The notes beneath the pieces are model-generated. The model was not told where the DNA came from, did no database searches, and saw only the letters and a list, made by a program, of their open reading frames with translations. Positions 1 through 5,068 of a stretch of DNA of 8,868 bases are shown here, one piece after another. Every line of letters starts with the position of its first letter. Position 1 is the stretch's first letter. A program made the position numbers and the translations under genes. The stretch spans positions 1-8,868 of the forward strand of contig JAZOTL010000086.1 in assembly GCA_045657645.1 (NCBI GenBank), written 5' to 3'. The DNA is from RGIG7300 sp045657645. Its GTDB lineage: Bacteria; Bacillota; Clostridia; Oscillospirales; CAG-272.

Positions 1-1051
1 TAACGTAGTCCTTTCCTTCGCTTCGTATAAGTCCCTTTTCCTTTGCGGCATTCATAGAGCCGTTTGCAATAAGGTCGTCGTAAGCGATAACCTCTGCGCG
101 GATAAATCCTCTTTCAAAGTCTGTATGTATCTTACCTGCCGCCTGGGGAGCCTTTGTTCCGTTTACAATAGTCCATGCACGAACCTCCTTAGGGCCTGCG
201 GTAAGGTAGCTTATAAGACCCAGCAGCTTATAACTTGCGCGTATAAGCTTGTTAAGTCCGCTTTCTTCAATGCCAAGGTCCGCAAGGAATTCGGATTTTT
301 CATCATCCTCAAGCTGTGCTATCTGTGCTTCTATATCAGCACATACTGCAACTACCTCTGCGCCCTCTTTTGCGGCAGTTTCGGAAAGAGCCTTAACGTA
401 GGGGTTTTCCGACTGGTCTGCTACGTCATCCTCGCTTACGTTTGCAACGTAAATAACAGGCTTGTAGGTCAGCAGTCTAACGTCCTCCATTATTGCCTGC
501 TCGTCCTCGGTGTACTCAAGGGAACGGGCGGTGGTGCCGTTTTCGAGAGCAGCGTAAACCCTTTCAAAAAGGTCAAGCTCGCTCTGGAGCTTTTTGTTGC
601 TCTTCATATCCTTGCGGGTCTTATCCATTCTGCGGGTAAGGGTCTCCATATCCGCAAATATAAGCTCAAGGTTTATTGTTTCAAGGTCACGGATGGGGTC
701 TATTCCTCCGTCTACGTGAATGATATTTGTATTGTCAAAGCAACGTACAACGTGTGCTATTGCGTCTACCTCTCTTATATGAGCAAGGAACTTGTTTCCC
801 AAGCCTTCACCCTTGGAAGCGCCCTTTACAAGACCTGCAATATCTACGAATTCCACTATGGCAGGTGTGTACTTTTCGGGGTTGTACATTTCAGCAAGTA
901 CGTCTAATCTTGCGTCGGGTACGGTTACTATACCCACGTTAGGCTCTATAGTGCAGAAAGGGTAGTTCTGTGCGTCAGCCCCTGCGTTGGTAATTGCATT
1001 AAATAGGGTACTCTTACCTACGTTGGGCAGTCCTACTATTCCTAATTTCAT
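1..1051 (-). CDS. ychF: Ribosome-associated YchF-family GTPase/ATPase (3' end outside window)
   Basis: This is the OBG-like P-loop NTPase YchF, a cytoplasmic protein of the TRAFAC class that binds ribosomes and hydrolyses ATP rather than GTP; in bacteria it is linked to stress and translation control. I read 350 codons on the minus strand from ATG at 1051. Visible motifs are the P-loop GLPNVGKS (residues 7-14), the DIAG switch-II motif (70-73), and NVSE (204-207) where ordinary GTPases have NKxD; this change is the family's hallmark of ATP preference. The Cys in PFCTIEPN (C33) corresponds to the redox-sensitive Cys of E. coli YchF. A helical arm covers about 128-180 and a C-terminal TGS domain begins near 281. 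AAGGAG (1061-1066) lies 9 bases before the start. The reading frame runs off the window edge at ...GKDYV, about 13-16 residues short of the usual end. Identification is very secure. Confidence 0.98.
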   Translation of the reverse strand, partial: MKLGIVGLPNVGKSTLFNAITNAGADAQNYPFCTIEPNVGIVTVPDARLDVLAEMYNPEKYTPAIVEFVDIAGLVKGASKGEGLGNKFLAHIREVDAIAHVVRCFDNTNIIHVDGGIDPIRDLETINLELIFADMETLTRRMDKTRKDMKSNKKLQSELDLFERVYAALENGTTARSLEYTEDEQAIMEDVRLLTYKPVIYVANVSEDDVADQSENPYVKALSETAAKEGAEVVAVCADIEAQIAQLEDDEKSEFLADLGIEESGLNKLIRASYKLLGLISYLTAGPKEVRAWTIVNGTKAPQAAGKIHTDFERGFIRAEVIAYDDLIANGSMNAAKEKGLIRSEGKDYV

Positions 1052-1085
1052 CGAAAATTACTCCTTATATTAAATAACTCACACA

Positions 1086-1114
1086 ATTATACAACAAATC
1101 TTTGGCTATTTCAA
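1086..1114 (-). promoter_or_regulatory. Sigma-A promoter of ychF
   Basis: On the minus strand a TTGAAA -35 box (1109-1114) and a perfect TATAAT -10 box (1086-1091) are separated by exactly 17 bases. Transcription should start near 1079, giving a leader of about 28 bases that contains the AAGGAG ribosome binding site. Confidence 0.85.
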
Positions 1115-1160
1115 GCATATGCCTGCTTATTTTTTTAAATAGGGAAATGACGGTCTAAAA

Positions 1161-1177
1161 TTCACAATTTGTTCATC
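1161..1177 (+). promoter_or_regulatory. Candidate operator upstream of the response regulator
   Basis: TTCACA and TTCATC form a direct repeat with 11-base spacing (starting at 1161 and 1172), the geometry expected for tandem binding of an OmpR/PhoB-type winged helix. The 14 bases TCACAATTTGTTCA (1162-1175) recur exactly, in inverted orientation, at 3533-3546 inside the promoter of the exported-protein gene. The site is centred about 40 bases before the predicted start of the response-regulator transcript, where a PhoB-type activator normally sits. The sequence match is seen directly; the identity of the binding protein is inferred. Confidence 0.5.
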
Positions 1178-1193
1178 ATTTTGTTATAGTTTA

Positions 1194-1202
1194 TGCTATA
1201 AT
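1194..1202 (+). promoter_or_regulatory. Extended -10 promoter of the response regulator gene
   Basis: TGC followed by perfect TATAAT (1197-1202) makes an extended -10 element. No good -35 box lies 16-18 bases upstream (CATCAT is found at 17), so the promoter may depend on an activator at the repeat just upstream. The predicted start is near 1209, about 50 bases before the start codon. Confidence 0.65.
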
Positions 1203-1257
1203 ATATTTGATTAATTTGGACAAATGTTTGGAAAACTTAACATTTAGGAGGCACATT

Positions 1258-1947
1258 ATGGCAACAAAAATCCTTATAGTAGATGATGATGTAAATATAT
1301 GCGAGCTTATAAAGACATATTTTGAAAACGAAGGCTACGAGGTTAAAACCGCAAACGACGGTAGCGAGGGTGTTTCATATTTTAAGATGTATGAGCCTGA
1401 TCTTGTTCTTCTTGATGTTATGATGCCTAAAAAGGACGGATGGCAGGTTTGCCGTGAGATCAGAGAGATGTCCTCAAAGCCTGTTATTATGATAACCGCA
1501 AAGGACGATGTTTTTGATAAGGTTCTCGGTCTTGAGCTTGGCGCAGATGACTTTGTTGTTAAGCCCTTTGATATGAAGGAGCTTTCCGCACGTATCAAGG
1601 CTGTGCTTCGCCGCTACAGCGCTCACGACAGTATGAACGATGAAGAAGTAGTTAAGTTTGATAATATAGAGATAAGCAAGGAGAAATACGAGCTTAAGCT
1701 TAAGGGTAAGAGCGTTGACATTCCTCCTAAGGAATTAGAGCTTCTTTATTTCCTTGCATCCAACTACAACCGCGTATTCAACCGCGACCAGCTCCTTGAT
1801 AAGGTCTGGGGCTTTGATTACCTTGGTGACTCCAGAACTGTTGACGTACACGTTAAGCGTTTACGTGAAAAGCTTGAAGGCGTTAGCGACAAGTGGCTTC
1901 TTAAAACAGTTTGGGGCGTAGGATATAAGTTTGAGCTTCTTCAGTAA
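1258..1947 (+). CDS. OmpR/PhoB-family two-component response regulator
   Basis: A 229-residue cytoplasmic transcription factor activated by phosphoryl transfer from its partner kinase, almost certainly the one encoded at 2027-3505. The receiver domain (about 4-118) has the acidic pocket D9-D11, phosphoacceptor D53 in LLDVMMP, T80, and K102 in VVKPF. The winged-helix domain (about 131-228) contains the recognition segment SRTVDVHVKRLREKL (192-206) and the closing wing KTVWGVGYKF. Length is typical for the family. A longer frame opens at 1207, but ATG 1258 is preferred: AGGAGG (1246-1251) lies 6 bases ahead of it, and the family consensus begins exactly there. The kinase follows 79 bases downstream, behind an attenuator-like hairpin. 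Orthology to PhoP, VicR, ResD or another named regulator cannot be settled from sequence reading alone, so no symbol is given. Confidence 0.95.
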   Translation: MATKILIVDDDVNICELIKTYFENEGYEVKTANDGSEGVSYFKMYEPDLVLLDVMMPKKDGWQVCREIREMSSKPVIMITAKDDVFDKVLGLELGADDFVVKPFDMKELSARIKAVLRRYSAHDSMNDEEVVKFDNIEISKEKYELKLKGKSVDIPPKELELLYFLASNYNRVFNRDQLLDKVWGFDYLGDSRTVDVHVKRLREKLEGVSDKWLLKTVWGVGYKFELLQ

Positions 1948-1985
1948 GATAATTTAACGCAAAGGCTCTGAAATAAATATTTTGT

Positions 1986-2015
1986 AATGGGCGAGCGATC
2001 GCCCATTTTATTTTT
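1986..2015 (+). terminator. Attenuator-like terminator hairpin between regulator and kinase
   Basis: A perfect 9-bp stem, AATGGGCGA with TCGCCCATT, closes a GCGA (GNRA-type) tetraloop and is followed at once by TTTTATTTTT. This is the form of an intrinsic terminator. It ends one base before the kinase ribosome binding site (GTGAGG, 2016-2021). No kinase promoter was found in the 79-base gap, so the kinase is probably made by partial read-through, giving more regulator than kinase. Confidence 0.7.
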
Positions 2016-2026
2016 GTGAGGTAACT

Positions 2027-3505
2027 ATGAAAAGCGTTTATACAAAATTTCTTATAATGTTTGTTGTAATCATTTTAATCAGCTTTGCCGCACTTTCCTC
2101 CATAATATCAGCTTTGTTTACCCATTACACAATTGAGCAGAAAAAAGAGTTGATATTACATAGCTCAAAGGCCGTTGTAAGCTATATGGAAAATGATTGC
2201 AAGATAGTGGATGAGGATTCTTTTGAGGATGCTTTGGTAAAGGAGTATAACTCTATACGCAGCTTCATTTCCCTTGTTTCACCTATAGATAACGAGCTAT
2301 TGTTTATAATATGTGATGCAAACGGATTTATACTTATTCAGGACTCAAATATTCCTTATGGTTACATAGCAGAGGATATATCCCCGGAGGTAATGAAACA
2401 GGTTAACCAATCGGGTGAAACTACAAGGGTAAATCTTGATAAAGTTTTCCGTACAGATGCTTATTCCTATTGTTACGGTACCCCATATTACGGTGAAAAC
2501 GGCGAATTTATATGCGCAGTATTCGTGGCAACAGCCTCCGAAAGATTGGGAGAAATAGTTGATGAGCTTGGTAAGATAATCATTATTACATCACTTTTGG
2601 TAATGGTGGTGGCAATAGTTGCTATTTACTTTATGTGCGGAAAAATAGTTGCGCCCTTAAGAAGAATGAGTATTGCGGCAAAGAAATTTGCCAAAGGTGA
2701 TTTTGAAGCCAGGGTAAAGGTAACGGGTAAGGATGAAATTGCCGAGCTTGCCCAATCCTTTAATAATATGGCAGAGCAGTTGGCTATGCTTGAGGATACA
2801 AAACGCGCATTCCTTGCAAATATAGCCCATGACTTGCGCACACCAATGACAACTATAAGCGGATTTATAGATGCTATACTTGACGGCGCAATACCCTATG
2901 AAAAGCAGGCCCATTATCTTGATATAATTAAGAATGAGGTTCAGCGCTTATCCCGTCTTGTAAGTCAGCTTTTGGATATTTCAAGAATTGAAGCAGGGGA
3001 TAGAAAGTTTAATTTTGAAAACTTTAATATTTCCTCAATGGCGGCAAATATACTTATTTCCTTTGAAAAGCCCATCGAACAAAAGCATCTTGACGTAGAG
3101 TTTGACAGCGAAGAAGATGATATGTTTGTTGTAGCAGATAAGGATGCCATTCATCAGGTGTTGTATAATATCTGCCACAATGCGGTTAAATTCTCCCGTG
3201 AGGGCGGTAAATACCGCATCAGAATAAGCAAAATATCCCATAAAGTATATGTATCTGTTTATAACGAGGGTGTTGGTATTCCTGAAAAGGATCTCCCCTT
3301 TGTATTTGAGCGTTTTTACAAAACCGATAAGAGCCGCGGCCTTGATAAAACAGGCGTGGGTCTTGGTATGTACATTACAAAAACAATTATTGATGCCCAC
3401 GGTGAAGAAATATGGGTAAAGAGTGAAGCAGGGGAATTTTGCGAGTTTGTATTCACTTTAAAGGAAGGCGAAAAAAGAAAGAACAGACCTTTGGAGTTGA
3501 ATTAA
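2027..3505 (+). CDS. Membrane sensor histidine kinase (HAMP-HisKA-HATPase)
   Basis: A 492-residue sensor kinase, partner of the response regulator just upstream. Transmembrane helix 1 (about 8-31) and helix 2 (about 183-204) flank an extracytoplasmic sensor of about 150 residues. The strands LLFIICDANGFILIQD and EFICAVFVATA look like the core of a Cache/PAS-like fold (moderate inference). A HAMP linker (about 205-257) leads to the dimerisation domain with phospho-acceptor H268 in AHDLRTP. The ATPase domain shows the N box (QVLYNICHNAVKFS, N381/N385), G1 (NEGVGIP, 413-419), the F box (FVFERFYKTD) and G2 (GVGLGMYI, 443-450). All catalytic elements are intact. ATG 2027 is preceded at 5 bases by GTGAGG (2016-2021). 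The architecture resembles PhoR, SenX3 and ResE kinases, but the signal sensed is unknown. Confidence 0.95.
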   Translation: MKSVYTKFLIMFVVIILISFAALSSIISALFTHYTIEQKKELILHSSKAVVSYMENDCKIVDEDSFEDALVKEYNSIRSFISLVSPIDNELLFIICDANGFILIQDSNIPYGYIAEDISPEVMKQVNQSGETTRVNLDKVFRTDAYSYCYGTPYYGENGEFICAVFVATASERLGEIVDELGKIIIITSLLVMVVAIVAIYFMCGKIVAPLRRMSIAAKKFAKGDFEARVKVTGKDEIAELAQSFNNMAEQLAMLEDTKRAFLANIAHDLRTPMTTISGFIDAILDGAIPYEKQAHYLDIIKNEVQRLSRLVSQLLDISRIEAGDRKFNFENFNISSMAANILISFEKPIEQKHLDVEFDSEEDDMFVVADKDAIHQVLYNICHNAVKFSREGGKYRIRISKISHKVYVSVYNEGVGIPEKDLPFVFERFYKTDKSRGLDKTGVGLGMYITKTIIDAHGEEIWVKSEAGEFCEFVFTLKEGEKRKNRPLELN

Positions 3506-3523
3506 TAAATTGTTAAAAAACTA

Positions 3524-3552
3524 TTGACAATTTGAACAAATTGTGATATTAT
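3524..3552 (+). promoter_or_regulatory. Strong sigma-A promoter of the exported-protein gene
   Basis: Perfect TTGACA (3524-3529), a 17-base spacer and TATTAT (3547-3552), with TGA just before the -10 forming an extended -10. The predicted start is near 3559, giving a leader of about 37 bases. The spacer is almost filled by the 18-bp palindrome described separately. Confidence 0.85.
3527..3544. repeat. 18-bp perfect palindrome between -35 and -10 (candidate operator)
   Basis: ACAATTTGAACAAATTGT is its own reverse complement and lies between the -35 and -10 boxes, overlapping both the end of TTGACA and the TG of the extended -10. It contains most of the 14-mer (3533-3546) shared with the response-regulator promoter. 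An outer inverted repeat, ATTGTTAA (3509-3516) with TTAACAAT (3554-3561), is nearly concentric with it. A protein bound here would block RNA polymerase, so repression is the simplest reading. Confidence 0.6.
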
Positions 3553-3595
3553 ATTAACAATAATTGAACTATTTAAGAACTTTTGGAGAACACAA

Positions 3596-4432
3596 ATGAA
3601 AAAATTAATTTCATTGTTGCTGTGTGTTCTTACGCTTGTGTCCCTTGCGTTGCCATGTTATGCGCTTACAGGCAAGGAGATAGTGCAGGATGTACTTGAT
3701 AAAAGCGGAAAGGAGCCGCAGCAGGTAGAGAATACCGTAAGGGATTGCTATAAGGATTGGCAGCACTATTTGGGCTCCGATCCCGAAGATATCAGTTTTG
3801 AGCTTATGTTCCGTGTTTATTATTATGATAACGGCGATATCTTTTCTGCATATGCCAAAAATACAACCTTTTCGGATAACATCTCTGAAAACTATTATTG
3901 GCTTGTCCCAAATTACGGAAAGGGCGGAGCCGTAGAGGTTGTTAAAAATGAAAGCTCGGAGTATGGTTGGTCCGTTCGTAAGGGAACTACTATATATAAG
4001 GCAATAATGGCAAACTATCCTGAGGTTGCCTTTGATCCCGAAACCGTTTGCAATGGAATTTTGGATGTTTATCCCTATGCGGTGGCCGAAAGTATTCGCT
4101 TTACCTATTGCGATATGCTGAAATGTTATTTGATATGCTTTAAAAATTCGGATGATACCGAATATTTGGTACCCTATTTTTCCGCAAATGATATTACCTG
4201 GATGGAAAACGGCCAGATATACGAAGCAACAGAATTTATGATAACTGCTTCAGAAGAGTATAATAAGCAGCTCAAAGCAGAAGGCAAAAAGCGTGAAGGC
4301 CTTGATCAAATATACACAATGTATATTGTTTCCGGTTCGGTGCTCGTGCTTGTGGTTGCAGTAATATTTATATTAGCCTTCAAAAAAAGGCATAAACTGC
4401 AGAACATAGAGGACGAGAACAACAAAGAATAA
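3596..4432 (+). CDS. Uncharacterised exported single-pass membrane protein
   Basis: I do not recognise this 278-residue protein. It starts with a clear signal peptide (two Lys, then a hydrophobic run of residues 4-20) with a likely signal peptidase I site after CYA (A23). C21 is not in a good lipobox because Pro precedes it, so a lipoprotein is less likely. The mature ectodomain (about 24-240) is rich in aromatic and acidic residues and has cysteines at 51, 152, 172, 177 and 181. One C-terminal transmembrane helix (about 242-262) is followed by KKRHK and a short acidic tail, giving an N-out, C-in anchor. GGAGAA (3585-3590) lies 5 bases before ATG. The gene begins 90 bases after the kinase stop but has its own strong, operator-like promoter and its own terminator. 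It may be a target or accessory of the two-component system (inference from position and the shared motif). Confidence 0.85.
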   Translation: MKKLISLLLCVLTLVSLALPCYALTGKEIVQDVLDKSGKEPQQVENTVRDCYKDWQHYLGSDPEDISFELMFRVYYYDNGDIFSAYAKNTTFSDNISENYYWLVPNYGKGGAVEVVKNESSEYGWSVRKGTTIYKAIMANYPEVAFDPETVCNGILDVYPYAVAESIRFTYCDMLKCYLICFKNSDDTEYLVPYFSANDITWMENGQIYEATEFMITASEEYNKQLKAEGKKREGLDQIYTMYIVSGSVLVLVVAVIFILAFKKRHKLQNIEDENNKE

Positions 4433-4465
4433 AGACCACAGTTGCAAATTTTAATAAGATTTATC

Positions 4466-4503
4466 AATATACGGTTCAACTAAGTTGAGCCGTATATTTT
4501 TTT
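4466..4503 (+). terminator. Strong intrinsic terminator after the exported-protein gene
   Basis: A 15-bp stem (4466-4480 with 4484-4498, one G-U pair) closes a three-base TAA loop, and the T run reaches 4503. It ends the unit that began at the 3524 promoter. Confidence 0.9.
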
Positions 4504-4530
4504 GACTTATAGGGTATCTGTAGATAGAAT
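4502..4530 (+). promoter_or_regulatory. Sigma-A promoter of a possible tiny transcript
   Basis: TTGACT (4502-4507), a 17-base spacer and TAGAAT (4525-4530), a good match to consensus. The -35 box overlaps the T run of the preceding terminator. The predicted start is near 4537, only about 24 bases upstream of the next terminator hairpin. Confidence 0.55.
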
Positions 4531-4536
4531 TATTTG

Positions 4537-4585
4537 TAAAGATAATTCCCGATTAAGAGGGCGGCATCCTGCCGCTTTTTTGTTT
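4537..4585 (+). ncRNA. Possible very short RNA between promoter and terminator
   Basis: A promoter at 4502-4530 faces a terminator at 4561-4581 with no ATG-initiated frame between them. If both work, the product is an RNA of about 45 bases, consisting of a short A/T-rich 5' segment and the terminator hairpin. It could be a small regulatory RNA, a prematurely ended leader of the downstream AbrB-type gene, or the scar of a deleted gene. There is no family match. Confidence 0.25.
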
Positions 4586-4588
4586 TTA
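4561..4588 (+). terminator. Intrinsic terminator
   Basis: GCGGCA (4561-4566) pairs perfectly with TGCCGC (4570-4575) around a TCC loop, followed by six T, a G and five more T. It lies about 60 bases after the previous terminator, so it is either a backup terminator or the end of a separate tiny transcript. Confidence 0.8.
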
Positions 4589-4628
4589 TACAGAAAAAGG
4601 GCATATATTCAAAGAAATAACCAAAAAA

Positions 4629-4642
4629 TAGAAATATTTCTA
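4629..4642. repeat. 14-bp palindrome just upstream of the AbrB-type gene promoter
   Basis: TAGAAATATTTCTA is a perfect inverted repeat ending 8 bases before the -35 box of the AbrB-type gene. Its A/T-rich dyad and position would suit an upstream binding site for a small dimeric regulator, possibly the AbrB-type protein itself. A/T-rich palindromes also arise by chance. Confidence 0.3.
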
Positions 4643-4650
4643 AATTTATG

Positions 4651-4679
4651 TTGACAAACCTCAAAAGAAGGTGTATAAT
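4651..4679 (+). promoter_or_regulatory. Consensus sigma-A promoter of the AbrB-type gene
   Basis: Perfect TTGACA (4651-4656), a 17-base spacer and perfect TATAAT (4674-4679). This is the closest to consensus of all promoters in the window and predicts strong expression of a very small gene. Transcription should start near 4686. The 12 bases TGTTGACAAACC around the -35 recur exactly at the blaI promoter (4991-5002). Confidence 0.9.
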
Positions 4680-4714
4680 GACAATGCTACCAAATATTAC
4701 AAGAAGGAGGAGAA

Positions 4715-4849
4715 ATGAAAACAAAAACCGTAGATGAAATAGGTAGAGTTGTAATACCCCGTGATATGCTTAAAGAATTGGGCATATTGTATGGTGAAAG
4801 GGTAGTAATCAGCTTAGAGCAGGATAGTATAGTTATCAAGGCTCTTTAA
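4715..4849 (+). CDS. Miniature AbrB/SpoVT-type (swapped-hairpin) DNA-binding protein
   Basis: A 44-residue protein. It matches the AbrB/MazE swapped-hairpin domain almost end to end. VDEIGRVVIPRDMLKELGI (6-24) is the signature of this fold: a Gly-Arg-Val-hydrophobic-Pro turn followed by a short helix. The strands ERVVISLE and SIVIKAL close the hairpin. Proteins of this family dimerise and bind A/T-rich DNA as transition-state regulators or as antitoxins. This one is only the DNA-binding domain, shorter than AbrB (about 90 residues), with no C-terminal multimerisation domain. AAGGAGG (4704-4710) and a consensus promoter precede the ATG. No toxin gene follows, so a toxin-antitoxin role is not supported here; a stand-alone transition-state type regulator is more likely. 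Confidence 0.85.
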   Translation: MKTKTVDEIGRVVIPRDMLKELGILYGERVVISLEQDSIVIKAL

Positions 4850-4852
4850 CGT

Positions 4853-4912
4853 ATGTCCGAGGAACAAGGCTTCAACTTCCCACTAAAGCCAACTTCCGAT
4901 TAATATACGGAC
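4853..4912 (+). other. Foldable 3' segment after the AbrB-type gene, with a short in-frame ORF
   Basis: Three nested pairings can form: GTCCG (4855-4859) with CGGAC (4908-4912), GGAA (4861-4864) with TTCC (4894-4897), and GGCTT (4868-4872) with AAGCC (4886-4890). The same bases encode a 16-residue frame, MSEEQGFNFPLKPTSD (4853-4900), in phase with the AbrB-type gene and one codon after its stop. No ribosome binding site is evident for it. This may be a structured 3' UTR, a leftover of a longer reading frame, or chance. Confidence 0.25.
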
Positions 4913-4947
4913 GTTCAATACCACACTCAAAATTGTTTTTTACACAG

Positions 4948-4979
4948 AAAAACCGACCGTTAAGGTCGGTTTTTTGTGT
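4948..4979. terminator. Intrinsic terminator after the AbrB-type gene
   Basis: AAAAACCGACC (4948-4958) pairs with GGTCGGTTTTT (4964-4974) around a GTTAA loop, and six T sit in the 3' arm. Past a one-base bulge, ACAC and GTGT can extend the stem. The A-rich 5' arm means it could also work on the other strand. Confidence 0.85.
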
Positions 4980-4992
4980 TATGAATTTACTG

Positions 4993-5021
4993 TTGACAAA
5001 CCGGTCTATTTGTGATAAACT
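4993..5021 (+). promoter_or_regulatory. Promoter and likely autoregulatory region of the BlaI-type gene
   Basis: TTGACA (4993-4998), 17 bases and TAAACT (5016-5021), with TGA just before the -10. Arms ACAA (4996-4999) and TTGT (5010-5013) form an inverted repeat between the boxes, with the same spacing as ACAA and TTGT in the exported-protein promoter (3527 and 3541). BlaI-type repressors normally bind dyads over their own promoters, but the classical TACA...TGTA core was not found here. Confidence 0.65.
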
Positions 5022-5068
5022 TTAAGTGAGAATAAGTCTACTCAAAACAAACCAACGAGGTGAATGAA

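Noticed and set aside
125..907. Long plus-strand open frame of 260 codons
   Set aside because: It lies wholly antisense to ychF, whose motifs are unmistakable. The translation is Cys/Tyr/Val-rich without any domain and has no ribosome binding site.
1207..1257. Upstream start extending the response regulator by 17 residues
   Set aside because: The predicted transcript begins near 1209, there is no ribosome binding site before 1207, and AGGAGG is ideally placed for ATG 1258.
3657..3660. Lipoprotein modification at Cys21 of the exported protein
   Set aside because: The residues before the Cys are A-L-P; Pro at -1 is not accepted in a lipobox, and a signal peptidase I site two residues later fits better.
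4530..4724. Minus-strand hydrophobic 64-residue frame overlapping the start of the AbrB-type gene
   Set aside because: No ribosome binding site precedes it. Its hydrophobicity is what the complement of A-rich sequence gives, and it runs across a promoter and a terminator that are clearly used on the plus strand.
4715..4849. Antitoxin of a toxin-antitoxin pair (MazE-like)
   Set aside because: The fold is compatible, but no toxin-sized gene follows. The next sequence is a terminator and then an independently transcribed repressor.
5060..5068. GTG start for the BlaI-type repressor
   Set aside because: The GTG is itself part of the GAGGTGA ribosome binding site for ATG 5069, and the family N-terminus fits the later start.
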